A DNA stretch of 64,000 bases, from contig CM063502.1 of the NCBI GenBank assembly GCA_032207245.1, forward strand, positions 138,070,498-138,134,497, read 5' to 3'. Below the pieces are notes generated by a model. It was not told the DNA's origin. It was given only the letters and a program-made list of their open reading frames with translations, and did not search any database. Each line of letters starts with the position of its first letter. Position 1 is the stretch's first letter. Shown piece by piece: positions 36,901 through 45,874 of this stretch. The DNA is from Pardosa pseudoannulata (lineage: Eukaryota > Arthropoda > Arachnida > Araneae > Lycosidae). The position numbers and the translations under genes are program-made.

Positions 36901-37079
36901 TCGAATACTGGACGGACGGCTGTTGAAGAATTCAACTTGAAAACACCTCTATGTGGTAGAAAATGTCCTTCTTCTCTCACGCCTACAGAGATTATTCCTT
37001 CATTAGACCATTCACCAAACACAGCATCATAACTTTCATACTTGCTTTCTTTGATCAGCTTCGATGTAGTCGACATCAA
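33981..37079 (-). CDS. element C reverse transcriptase-RNase H-integrase (1032 residues)
   Basis: This is the downstream part of the polyprotein. Order: reverse transcriptase with VRPVFDAS (about 56-63) and polymerase box YVDN at about residue 180 (complement of 36531-36542); RNase H with FCDASGSSYAAVVYL near 345 and WTDSSTTL; a zinc-binding region with HLKHLHAG and CIRCKRH; integrase with GVDIAGP near 710, YSDNAKNF near 770 and CECESVINSRP near 850; and a C-terminal DUF5641 domain (PGDVVLIEND...WPMAKVVEVYP). The integrase DDE acids are intact. The Asp-to-Asn change in the polymerase box is shared with element B. Confidence 0.92.
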   Translation of the reverse strand: MMSTTSKLIKESKYESYDAVFGEWSNEGIISVGVREEGHFLPHRGVFKLNSSTAVRPVFDASCKVKGSLSLNDCLAKGPNLLELIPSILIKFREKRIGVISDIKRAFLQISISKEDRNFLKFLWWENREQKILKVFQHCRVVFGLNCSPFLLGAVIHHHLGKYSRSSQANIAKKFEGSFYVDNCVTSVDINSELKTFIEVSTKIMAEAKFDLRGWEHTESEPVAHHTVPSQPTTVLGLMWDKTDDTLCCDISSIKKPEGPITRRVILSLAHRVFDPIGFTCPVVLCLKLFLQESWKEKTSWDAEVSPDIASKFWKWFDEIDTLSAVKIPRHAFLCGPSTLTLHTFCDASGSSYAAVVYLRCETTQNVAIHLLMAKSRIAPLRKIPIPRLELLSCCLGSRLAHFVKRSLNLESAKEFYWTDSSTTLHCIKRIEPWGVFVQNRVKEIRGLTQVEDWRHIPGQYNPADLPSRGCSVLKLLRSRWWEGPTWLKMHEDSWPQSVVVTDEEAVSKEKLKKSVVLINAFFEEEHYLSYFSSYMKTIRVTAWLFRFITNAKASNKNPTKGNLTVEEVERAEKRIIKVIQREFSSEKRIKGLKSLNIFKDAEGVLRIKTKLTERQDSEDFKYPILLPSKHRLVELLIKENHLKHLHAGVQILLANLRERFWIINGRRTVRSVINKCIRCKRHSARNVDTAPIGLPEDRVKEASVFEITGVDIAGPLHLKGGEKCWIVLYTCAVFRAIHLELVLSLSTKAFLLSLRRFIARRGRPKVIYSDNAKNFVGAENLLQKLDWSSIQQETLIEKITWKFIPPAAPWWEGFWEMMVQMVKKVLQRVLGKASLLYEEMVSLLCECESVINSRPITYLTEDPEDMIPLTPAMFLQPIQTVGVPDLDELNRTDVKKRWRYQQTLIELLRKRFRNEYLSSLLQPRKKDEYYEVKPGDVVLIENDSQKRVMWPMAKVVEVYPSKDAIVRVARLKTSSGEFIRPVRRLFPLEIRSPSESMTNKTKSSQSDVAKRENLTTRSGRTIKLPIRFRDK

Positions 37080-37094
37080 TCTTTTCTCTGCTAT

Positions 37095-39158
37095 TTACCT
37101 GTTTGTCGCAAGCTCATCTCGGTTAATCATCCATGGGAGACAAACTTCATATCTTCCCTCCTGATCAATACACACTGTATTCTGGAAATGATTCATAACA
37201 ACTGCTTCCATTTCCTCCTTCAGTGGAGTCTCGTACGGGTCAGTTATTCCTATAGCTTCTAGGTTCCACAGCTTAGTAATATCGTCAGTATGAAGAAGAA
37301 GGGACGTTGCATAATTTCCAATACTACAATTAGTAACTTGTCCCATTATGATCCATCCAAGATGTGTCTGCATGGCGATAAGTCCACATTTTAAGTTATG
37401 TATTTGGCCAGTGTACAATCTGCCAGCAAAGTCGGCTCCAATCAGTAATTCAATTTGCTGATTGTTTGTTCCAACATCTGTGAGATGTATTCCTTTCTCT
37501 TTCAGTTCATTGAGCCATTTACCTTCTTTAATTCTTGGAATTGATCCGCAAATGGTAGTTTGATCCAAAACATCTATATGAAGAGAGTACTTGTTGTGAA
37601 TCCCAATCACCTTCAAATCATAGCGCTTATGTTCTTTTCTCGATGTACTTTCTCCAAATACTACATGGTTTAAAATTTCAGATCCCACTGGTTTTAACTT
37701 CAGCTCATCTACAGTCGATTTAAGGAGGTACGAACGTTGAGATCCCGTGTCTATGATAGCTCTTACCGATTTTGTTTTTCCATAAGTTCCAATAGAAACT
37801 ATCAAAGTTTGAAGTAAAACCTCATTCGAATGACACTGGTTTGATAGTGTAACATTTTGTTCTCCTCCATTAATATTTTCAGCTGGAGCTTTATTCATAT
37901 GCCTTAGATCAGGACACACTATAGCCCAATGCTTCTTGCTGCAGATCAAGCATCTAACATTGGCTTTACAGAATTTCGAGCGATGTCCACCTTTTAAGCA
38001 TGAAAAACAAGCTTTATTTTTCTTCAAAATGTCTGTTTTATCTTCATATGACATCGATTGACCTTTAAAACACTCTCTACTTTCATGCGGTTTTGCACAA
38101 AATATGCACTGAAGCTTTGTATTCTCTCTAGCCGAACCGAAGAATAAATCGTTGGCAGTTGGAGTAGCTATGCCCGGTCCTTTAGGTTTTTTAAACTTTC
38201 CCACAGATTCATTCTGACGAAAACCAGCTTTTGCTAGTGAGATTCTTTCCTCACCCTCTACTTCAGTTTTAAGGAAGAGCAATAATTGTGTCAACTTCTT
38301 GCCATATGAATAATTTTCTTTCATCATACCAGGACTTCTTAACCAGACTCGTAGTATGTCTTCCGGGATACAGGACTCCACCAGAGGAAATAGCATGGCT
38401 GCATACTTGTCCGAAGTCATTCCTATTGATTCAAGTGACCTCAAGTACGATTCTAATTTGTCGTATAGTTGCATAATATTCAGCGTACCTTTAAAATTTG
38501 TAACATTCTTAACGACTAATGCTAACAGTTCTCGGACATAAAATTCGACTAGAAGCTCTTCTCGTCCGAATCGTGTCTTCAAACTCTCAATACATTTAGA
38601 ATAATTATCAGCAGTCGGCGGGTAGCTATCAACTATCTCACGCGCCCGACTACCTATAACCATGCACTGAATCAAATATTGAAACTTATCTTCTTTCTCC
38701 ATTAGAGGATCTTCGTGAATTCGTTTGAACTGGCTCCAAAAATTTAACCAATCCTTTACATCTCCGCCAAATTTGGCGAGCTCTAGTTGCGGTAGTTTCA
38801 GTCTCGGTTTCTCCATCAATATACTAGTAGGCGTGATCATAAGTTTATTTAAATATGCATTGACGCGAATTCTCGCATTATCTAATTTTTCACGGTATTC
38901 CTCGCAACATGCATATTCCTCATCAAATTGTCTGTCCTTATATTCACCTTCTAACATAATATTACTAATGCTAGCATCCAATTTGGCTAATTCTATCGCT
39001 ATACGTTCTAACGAAGCCAGCTTGGTTTCAATTTCATCTTTAATTGGCTTCTCTCCATCTAACAACATTTTCAAATTGTTAAAAGTTCTCGTAAATGCTG
39101 CCCGAACTGGCTGCCTTTGTTTAGCGAGAAGTTCCATGATACTATCGTAACTGTTCAA
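37095..39158 (-). CDS. element C gag-protease (687 residues, ends at in-frame stop)
   Basis: This frame starts at 39158 (MNSYDSIMELLAKQRQPVRA) with a helical DUF1759-type gag. Zinc knuckles follow at about 351-412 (CIFCAKPHESREC, CFSCLKGGHRSKFC, CLICSKKHWAIVC), then an aspartic protease with the active-site triplet DTG (IIDTGSQRSYL) near 468. It stops at TAA (37095-37097) after ELATNR. The downstream reverse transcriptase frame is in the same phase, and BEL polyproteins are normally continuous, so this stop is probably a mutation that splits one ~1,726-codon polyprotein. Read-through is conceivable but not shown. Confidence 0.9.
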   Translation of the reverse strand: MNSYDSIMELLAKQRQPVRAAFTRTFNNLKMLLDGEKPIKDEIETKLASLERIAIELAKLDASISNIMLEGEYKDRQFDEEYACCEEYREKLDNARIRVNAYLNKLMITPTSILMEKPRLKLPQLELAKFGGDVKDWLNFWSQFKRIHEDPLMEKEDKFQYLIQCMVIGSRAREIVDSYPPTADNYSKCIESLKTRFGREELLVEFYVRELLALVVKNVTNFKGTLNIMQLYDKLESYLRSLESIGMTSDKYAAMLFPLVESCIPEDILRVWLRSPGMMKENYSYGKKLTQLLLFLKTEVEGEERISLAKAGFRQNESVGKFKKPKGPGIATPTANDLFFGSARENTKLQCIFCAKPHESRECFKGQSMSYEDKTDILKKNKACFSCLKGGHRSKFCKANVRCLICSKKHWAIVCPDLRHMNKAPAENINGGEQNVTLSNQCHSNEVLLQTLIVSIGTYGKTKSVRAIIDTGSQRSYLLKSTVDELKLKPVGSEILNHVVFGESTSRKEHKRYDLKVIGIHNKYSLHIDVLDQTTICGSIPRIKEGKWLNELKEKGIHLTDVGTNNQQIELLIGADFAGRLYTGQIHNLKCGLIAMQTHLGWIIMGQVTNCSIGNYATSLLLHTDDITKLWNLEAIGITDPYETPLKEEMEAVVMNHFQNTVCIDQEGRYEVCLPWMINRDELATNR

Positions 39159-39220
39159 AACGTAAGTTGATAAAAATGTTCAAAAGTCAGCAAAATAATT
39201 TACCAAATGGATGTCTTAAT

Positions 39221-39238
39221 CACTTCCGCAGGTCACCA
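39221..39238 (-). other. primer-binding site of element C
   Basis: On the minus strand this is TGGTGACCTGCGGAAGTG, eleven bases inside the 5' LTR and about 60 bases before the gag start. The TGG start fits a tRNA 3'-end complement. Confidence 0.75.
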
Positions 39239-39249
39239 GAAATGTTCCG

Positions 39250-39458
39250 TGCATTCAAAAAGGTACACTTGACCTTTCATGCAAAAAAAACTGTAATTTT
39301 AAACATCAATACATAGCAACTCCATGCAAAACATTTTTATTCCAAAGATTTCATAACACTAACTAAAATGGCAAAGTTGCCATACACAGAGAATAAACTT
39401 TATAAGAAATATACATTTGACGTCAGAATAACCCTCGTGACACATCGTTTCCTTCACA
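39250..39458 (-). repeat. 5' LTR of element C
   Basis: This 209-bp LTR, TG...CA, matches 33671-33887. TGACGTCA lies at 39418-39425. The outer end directly abuts the right-hand copy of the ~512-bp repeat. Confidence 0.93.
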
Positions 39459-39460
39459 TA

Positions 39461-39975
39461 TATCAATAAATGCTTGCATGAGAGCTGCCATATTTATTTT
39501 TGCCTTCACTGCTACACTGTATACGCTATGTCACGTACCAAATACTCCGTGAATGGTATGTCGCAAAAGTGAAATAGATGGAACGACTTAAGTCGGCCGT
39601 CGGTTGAATATGGTACCAAATTCCCCTTCTTGGTGACTCCGTCCCCTTCATGACGTCATTATGACGTTTATATCGCCCGTGACTCTAGTCGGAGTGAATA
39701 TGGTAGGGCCCTTGATCCTGGATATCCCGATTTTGGTGAATATTAACTAATATATAAACTAAAACTATTTAATTAATCGTATATAAGCTCTAGCAACTTT
39801 TACACCATTTCTAATACTTTATTAACGTTTTATATAATTTTTATACTTCTTTTTCTTTTTTATCTTTGTTTTTTTTTCTTTAACAATAATTTTTTTTATT
39901 ATCAAATGATGTTTTTTATTTCAGGTTTCAGTTTTTTATTTTAAGATTTTGAAGTTAGTTTCTGCCACTATAAAC
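39461..39975 (+). repeat. right copy of the ~512-bp duplication flanking element C
   Basis: This is the partner of 33156-33667. It begins TATCAATAAATGC directly after the 5' LTR of C (plus two extra bases) and ends CTATAAAC. From there the fold-back element continues without a break, so this is the original context and the left copy is the truncated duplicate. TGACGTCA lies at 39651-39658. Confidence 0.9.
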
Positions 39976-40603
39976 TTTTTTCATGCTTAAGTTGTCCATA
40001 ATGGGTAATATATATGCCAGTTAAACAAGAATTGTGCAGAAAATATGGCATTGAATATAATAATTTAAGAACTTACATTTTTCAAAGAATATCCATAACC
40101 TTAATTTTACTATACCTTCCAAAAGTAGAAAGCAATATTAAAATATTATTTCACTTAGTATGCTAAGTAATTTAAGTACATTGCATTTAGAGATAAGCAT
40201 TCTATTTCAACTTTTAGTCTCTTTTACTCTGTTTGGGTGAATTTCAACATCAAATTAAATTTACTAAGTGAAATAATTATTTAATTTTGCTCTATACTTT
40301 TGGGAGGTATGGTTAAATTTAAGATTATGAATATTCTTTGATAGAAACACGTAAGCTCCTAAATTATTATATTCAGTTACATTTTTCCAACACAAACTGT
40401 TTTAATCAGGTTATATACTGCCCATTATGGACAACATAAGTATGAAGAAAATTGAAATGGCCAAAAATTATTTCAGAAACTTAAAATAACAAAAACTAAA
40501 TATCATCTGATGGTATAAAATGGACAATAAAAGCATAAAAAAATTAAAATAAAAAAAGGAAGAATTTAAAAAATGATTTAAAACGTAGAAAAAAATATTA
40601 AAA

Positions 40604-40657
40604 ATGGTTCAGAAACCGTCCAAGCTTATGTATAAGCTTGGACGGTTTCTGAACCAT
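40604..40657. repeat. strong palindrome 1
   Basis: ATGGTTCAGAAACCGTCCAA is followed by a perfect mirror ending TTGGACGGTTTCTGAACCAT, with a central AGCTTATG/TATAAGCT. The 54 bp can form a long hairpin. Confidence 0.92.
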
Positions 40658-40673
40658 TACTTGAACCTTTACC

Positions 40674-40718
40674 AAACTTTTCAGTTAATCGTATATTATA
40701 CGATTAACTGAAAAGTTT
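40674..40718. repeat. strong palindrome 2
   Basis: AAACTTTTCAGTTAATCGTA is mirrored by TACGATTAACTGAAAAGTTT around a 5-base centre. It lies 16 bp after palindrome 1 in the same arm of the fold-back element. Confidence 0.92.
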
Positions 40719-43700
40719 TAGCTTATATATTAATTATTAATTGGCTACCAAAAATTTTCCTTTGAAACTTTTGCACCATCAGGGCTGTCTCGATCCACTC
40801 CTCATGTACGTTCATGCACATATGTATATAAATACGAGTATATAAATTTATATTCGTATAAATACAAATAAATACAAACAAATGTGTTATTTCACTGTAC
40901 AATTCATATCCAATATATTGGCATTTTTTCTTATATATTAATACTTCGTAATATGATAACTTTTGATGTAGTTAGGCTATAAAAAATATATAACTGAATT
41001 GATCACATTTTCTTTTGAATAACAAATACTGGTAAAAAAAATTCCTAATTACTAAAATAGTTGGTCAGAGTTTGAAAAACATTATGTATGCAATACAATT
41101 TATGCAATTATAAATTAGATTTACAAGTTCTTCATATTATACCAATTCTACGATAGAAACAGCAACGAAATTTTTTTTTCTAACTCTGAATAATTGCAAG
41201 CAACAGAAATGAATTGAAGTTTAATCTAGGATTTGTTCTAATTGATAATGGTAAGATCGGCCTTAAACACGTTATATTAATAGGATTTAAAACTAAAACT
41301 AACTTTTGGTAGCTCTTTGGTTTTGCTCTTGTATGAATGTTAAGGGAAAAATGCGATTATTTTATTTATTGTTAGAATTAACTAACTTCGATAAATTATT
41401 TTGAAATGTTTTTCTTAAAAAAATTATAAACAAAAGAAAACTGTCATACACGAGGCGGAAATTTCGACTTTGGTGTTATCAAATGTTTGGCAACAGTGAC
41501 AGCAATGTCTATTTAGTTTAGTATTAAGGCTGTAAGTTGACTGTGAGGAGTGACAGCAAATTTTCAGTTTTGTTATACTGCGTAGTACATTTATTAAGTT
41601 GTTACTCTTGTTTAAATTATCACTCAGAATTAAGACTGGAAACTTTCCATAGAGTTCATTATGAATCCGTGTGGCGTACCTCCGGTTTGTGTCTACGTTT
41701 TTCTTTTTCATAAATAACGAAATTGTTTACTTCAGGCTTACATTGATCAACGTGCTAACAAAAACTTCAAAGGAAAAATGAGATACATGAATTGGGCAAT
41801 TTTTTTTTTTTTTTTGGTTAACTAATATATCCCTTATATAGTAATTGAGGTACTTTTTTATGTGTTTTGGGAATTATTTTAAATATATGTTTAATTTTAT
41901 AAAGTAATGCATTCATACTAACATTGAGATAATTTAACAGAAATGTAGGCTTCACTTCTCCCGTAATACCGTTCTCTTCAATATAATACCAGAAGTGAAA
42001 CCATTAAAGCTGGGGTTTTAATAGTGTGGCAACTATTTTTTTTTTTTTTTTTCAACTACCACAAATTTATAGCATTAAATTTCTTTCCTGTAGGTAAAAG
42101 CGGCTTGTATGTGAAAATCTTGTTATATGAATGTCATAAGGCTATTAAATATAACAGCTTTAGCCATTGTCATGTATTTTATTAGACCATTTAAAATCAT
42201 TTATTCATATGTTGTGTTTGTTATATCAATTAAATAAGTTATGGGATTTATTGTGTATATATATTTTAGTGAAATTAGATCCAGTTTCTGATAGAGGGAT
42301 TGGCCTTTGAGAAATAGGGTTTTAAACTAGAAAAAGTAATTTTTTATTGTTTTAATTATTTAGTTACTTTAAGAGGTTATGACATGGCTTGACAGATTGG
42401 TATTTATATTGAAAAATACTTCAGTAGTTTTAGTTAGTCATACATGTGTGTCAAAGGCTAATTTGAAAATATGATTTATTGTAATGAGGCAGGCTTATTG
42501 AAATTCTTATTAATGTGTCTGTATAACAAAAGATTGTGTATTTCAGTGTTTAGCATGAAACACTTGATCCGATTTATATAACTGGTGAAATCTTATATTT
42601 TACTGAATATAACTGATTTTGCCTCCATATATGTACTGCTTTGACATAGCACTTATAGCTTTGAAGTATCCCAGATTTCTAAACTTTTGCCATAAATTTA
42701 ATCACTTTAGTTTCATGGAGTAATAGTTCAATAAGCGTATTAATTTCTAGCAGTTATGCCAAATTTATTATCTATTTCTTAAAATAATTTTAATTATTTT
42801 GTAAATGTAAAAAACAAAAAAAAAAAAACCATTTTTGATATTTTAGAAAAGCTGCTAACAGATGTAATATTTGGTTAGTATCTGATAAATACTCTAGGAC
42901 TGCTAAATTTGATTTTCTTTTGTTAATATATATATATAGTATAGTTTTAATTAATTAAAAAGTATAGCAGTAATAACTAATTGTGGTAAAGTTTACTGAA
43001 GATTATATTTTCTATCAATCTTGAATGTAATGCTATTTCTCACTTTCCTTACTGTTTCACATATTAAAAATTTATTTTAGTTTCATATCTGAAAAAAATA
43101 ACTTTTTAAGGAATGTAATTATTTTATATGCTTTTTGAGCTTTTAGCAGTTTGATTTATAGAAAATTTTATGTAGCTGCTTTAAAGAATGAGCAATATAT
43201 CATTTTGTATGTAATATACTTCATTCTTACTATATTCTTATTAAAATAGTGTTAGTTTATATGTATTAATATTGACAGAAAAAAAAGGTGGCATTGTAAA
43301 ATGCAAAGTTAAGATGTAGGGAAGACCAGAAGTAGTTATTTTATTGAGTAAATAGGTAAAATTAAATGAAAATTTAACAAATACCAGAAAAACACTCATC
43401 TCATTAGATTGTGGAACTAATCGGTATGATATCCCTATTGTTCACAGTGAAATCCTGCAGTTGTTAGCAAAGAGATTGCTTATTATAACATACTTTTTTC
43501 ATTTAGTAATTTCTCTTCTAAATTGTATGTTTTCATTTGTGGCAAAACTCTAGGAGCTATATTTAAATTGTATTATATGAAAGCCTGGATTTCAGGCAAG
43601 TAATAAAACTAAATTATTACTTACACATATCAGTTTACAAAATGGTGTCGTAAAGAATAAGTTGCTACAGTTCATCTGAGGTTAGTTATTACTGTAACAA

Positions 43701-45091
43701 TTTGCTCTGTATTAAATTTTATAAAATTGTTTTTGAAATGTTGCTAAGGATGTAAAGCCAGATGAGATTTCTGGATGTTTAAGTGATGACAGGATGTTAA
43801 TTTTGAATGACTAATAAATAAAGAGAAAATTTCGTGACACTATGCTTATTTTACTGAAAATGAAATCTTTGGCCAAACCAATGTTTTTTAGTGATGAATA
43901 TTTTTTGGTATCACTGGCAATTGATTGTCTGTAGTCCAGGAATTTACCTGTTGAACAAAACCTTGTAGAAAATGAAACCAATAATGTAATCCAGTAGCTG
44001 GAGATCCTTCTACATCTAAGGCAATCTTCTCTGCATTGAAAACAGGTTCTTCTATATTGAAAAAAAATTTCTCAAAGTGGGAACAGCTTATGTTAACTCA
44101 AAGAAATAACTACCTTATATTTCTCAAAATAAGTTAAGAATGCAATTTTTCTCCAAAAAGTTATTTAAAATTCAAATCTGTATATAAATCAAAATAGCAT
44201 TCTGTAACATTTAAATGTTGTCAAACAGATAAGAGGTAAATGTTTTCCAATTTAATTGCTTTAAAATGCTAGACCATTGCTTCTCACACTCTTTTTGTTG
44301 GGGCTTCCAATTTAAGTACCGAGGAGATAGATTGGTCAGACCTTGACAAATATAAGGACATTTCTTAGCATATGTCAAAAGGCATCTGAACATCATTGTC
44401 ATCACTGATAGCCCTATATGTAGAGGATGTCTAGCTGCAGAGTAGAGTTTGTTATATATCCTATGTAAGTATGAATATTACTCTAAACGTTTTGAGTATC
44501 TAGAATGCAATCTCACTGAAACATGGGAGTTAACAAACTTCTTGGTTAAATTACTGCTCAGATATATTTCTGTCTCTAGTCTCTTTGAAATTTAATAGTT
44601 TTTCTTAACTGTTAGGATATTTTAATTCCAGGGAAACTGTATGCTTTCTGTCAGTACAATACTGTTGGTTGTTGATGCTCTTTTGAGCCATCCCAATTTA
44701 AATCAGTCATAGCATGTGTTGGCAGTTGAGGAAGACAAATTTTAATTTTTAGTTACTTAGGCTGTTTTTTTTTTTTAATTTCGCAATGTTTTGACTTTTC
44801 TAGATTACTACTACAGTGATACATATGTGGCCAATGATTTTTTTTTTTTTTACTTAGATGCCAATAACAATATTTAAAAAAAAACTGCTATTTTGGGCAA
44901 TTTATTGTGTATGCAGAAGTACTTTTTAAAAATATTAGCTTACCTTCTAAAGATGTGGTACTGCTATTTTCAGCATGATTATAATACACATAAGTCACTG
45001 TAAACTTATCTTTCAGATTTTGTTTTTTCTCATTTTAAAATTATTGAAAATTTTATTTTTGCCATTATATTTTCCTTTATTTTATGCATTA

Positions 45092-45093
<2 letters not shown>

Positions 45094-45135
<42 letters not shown>
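45094..45135. repeat. poly-A tract (42 bp)
   Basis: This is an uninterrupted A run. The lysine-rich open frame across it is spurious. Confidence 0.95.
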
Positions 45136-45137
<2 letters not shown>

Positions 45138-45830
45138 CCAATTTGGTAACTTTTATTACCAACAGCAAAAAATGTTGCCAAAACAGATTAGATTGTACCT
45201 CTTCTATGAATTTTTATCTTTGGGTTTATGAAAGGTCCCAAAAGTTCTTGGCTTATGCTAGGAAATATACAGTTTCTTGAACCTGGTCAGAGGAAATTTT
45301 TCTAAAAGTTTAAACCAACAGTAAAATGTTACTGGTTTATGAAACTTGCCAGAAAATTCAGTTTTTACAACCTGAAGTCAAAAAATGACAAACATCAAAG
45401 AGAATGAAAAAATAAACTTGTAACAGAAAGAAATCATGGGAACTTATTCTAAGCATGTTTCAACAAAGGCAAGGTCTGATTGTGCAAAGAATATGAACAT
45501 CCTACACAACATAGCTTCAATGTTATTGTTTCAAATGATTTGATAATCATTGTACAAATGACTATATTTTTGAGAAGTGTAATTCAGACAATTGTGATTC
45601 ATGAAAATAGCTTTGGAATTTTTTTTTCTATAGAAACTTAACTCTTACCATAATAAATATAAAGATATTTGTGTTTGCCATTATGTTTTGTTACAAATTA
45701 TTTTATCAGGTGTGATAGTGCTTTACTATGGGGCAATTTGTCAATGTATTTACATAGATCTTAATTTATAAATCTGGATATAAATTATCAATACTTTAAC
45801 AGATTTTAAAACATGTTAGGAATCTTTAAT

Positions 45831-45835
<5 letters not shown>

Positions 45836-45871
<36 letters not shown>
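45836..45871. repeat. poly-A tract (36 bp)
   Basis: This is an uninterrupted A run with no flanking target duplication or retroelement body that I can see. Confidence 0.95.

Positions 45872-45874
<3 letters not shown>

Larger units (their letters stand above)
33671..39458 (-). mobile_element. BEL/Pao element C, complete with LTRs
   Basis: This 5,788-bp minus-strand retrotransposon has LTRs at 39250-39458 (5') and 33671-33887 (3'), a primer-binding site and a polypurine tract (AAAAGGTGGGAG, complement of 33888-33899). The LTRs differ by a few substitutions and an A-run length change, so it is older than A3. The coding capacity is one frame with a single stop between protease and reverse transcriptase. 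No 5-bp target duplication is seen; both sides instead carry the ~512-bp repeat. Confidence 0.95.
39691..40801. mobile_element. fold-back (long inverted repeat) element
   Basis: The two halves of this 1.1-kb stretch are imperfect reverse complements centred near 40240. GTTGTCCATAATGGG near 39990 faces CCCATTATGGACAAC near 40418, the outer arms pair through AT-rich sequence, and the ends GGAGTG...GGGCCCTTGATCC and ...AGGGCTGTCTCGATCCACTCC correspond. The right arm carries two extra palindromes (40604-40657 and 40674-40718). No coding sequence is seen. The left arm up to 39975 belongs to the segment duplicated around element C. Confidence 0.7.

Noticed and set aside
41424..41711. Small Cys/His-rich gene on the minus strand
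   Set aside because: Cys-His spacing fits no zinc-finger pattern I know, and there is no splice or homology support.
44975..45280. Lysine-rich membrane-like protein
   Set aside because: The frame crosses a 42-base A run in AT-rich DNA. No family similarity was recognised.
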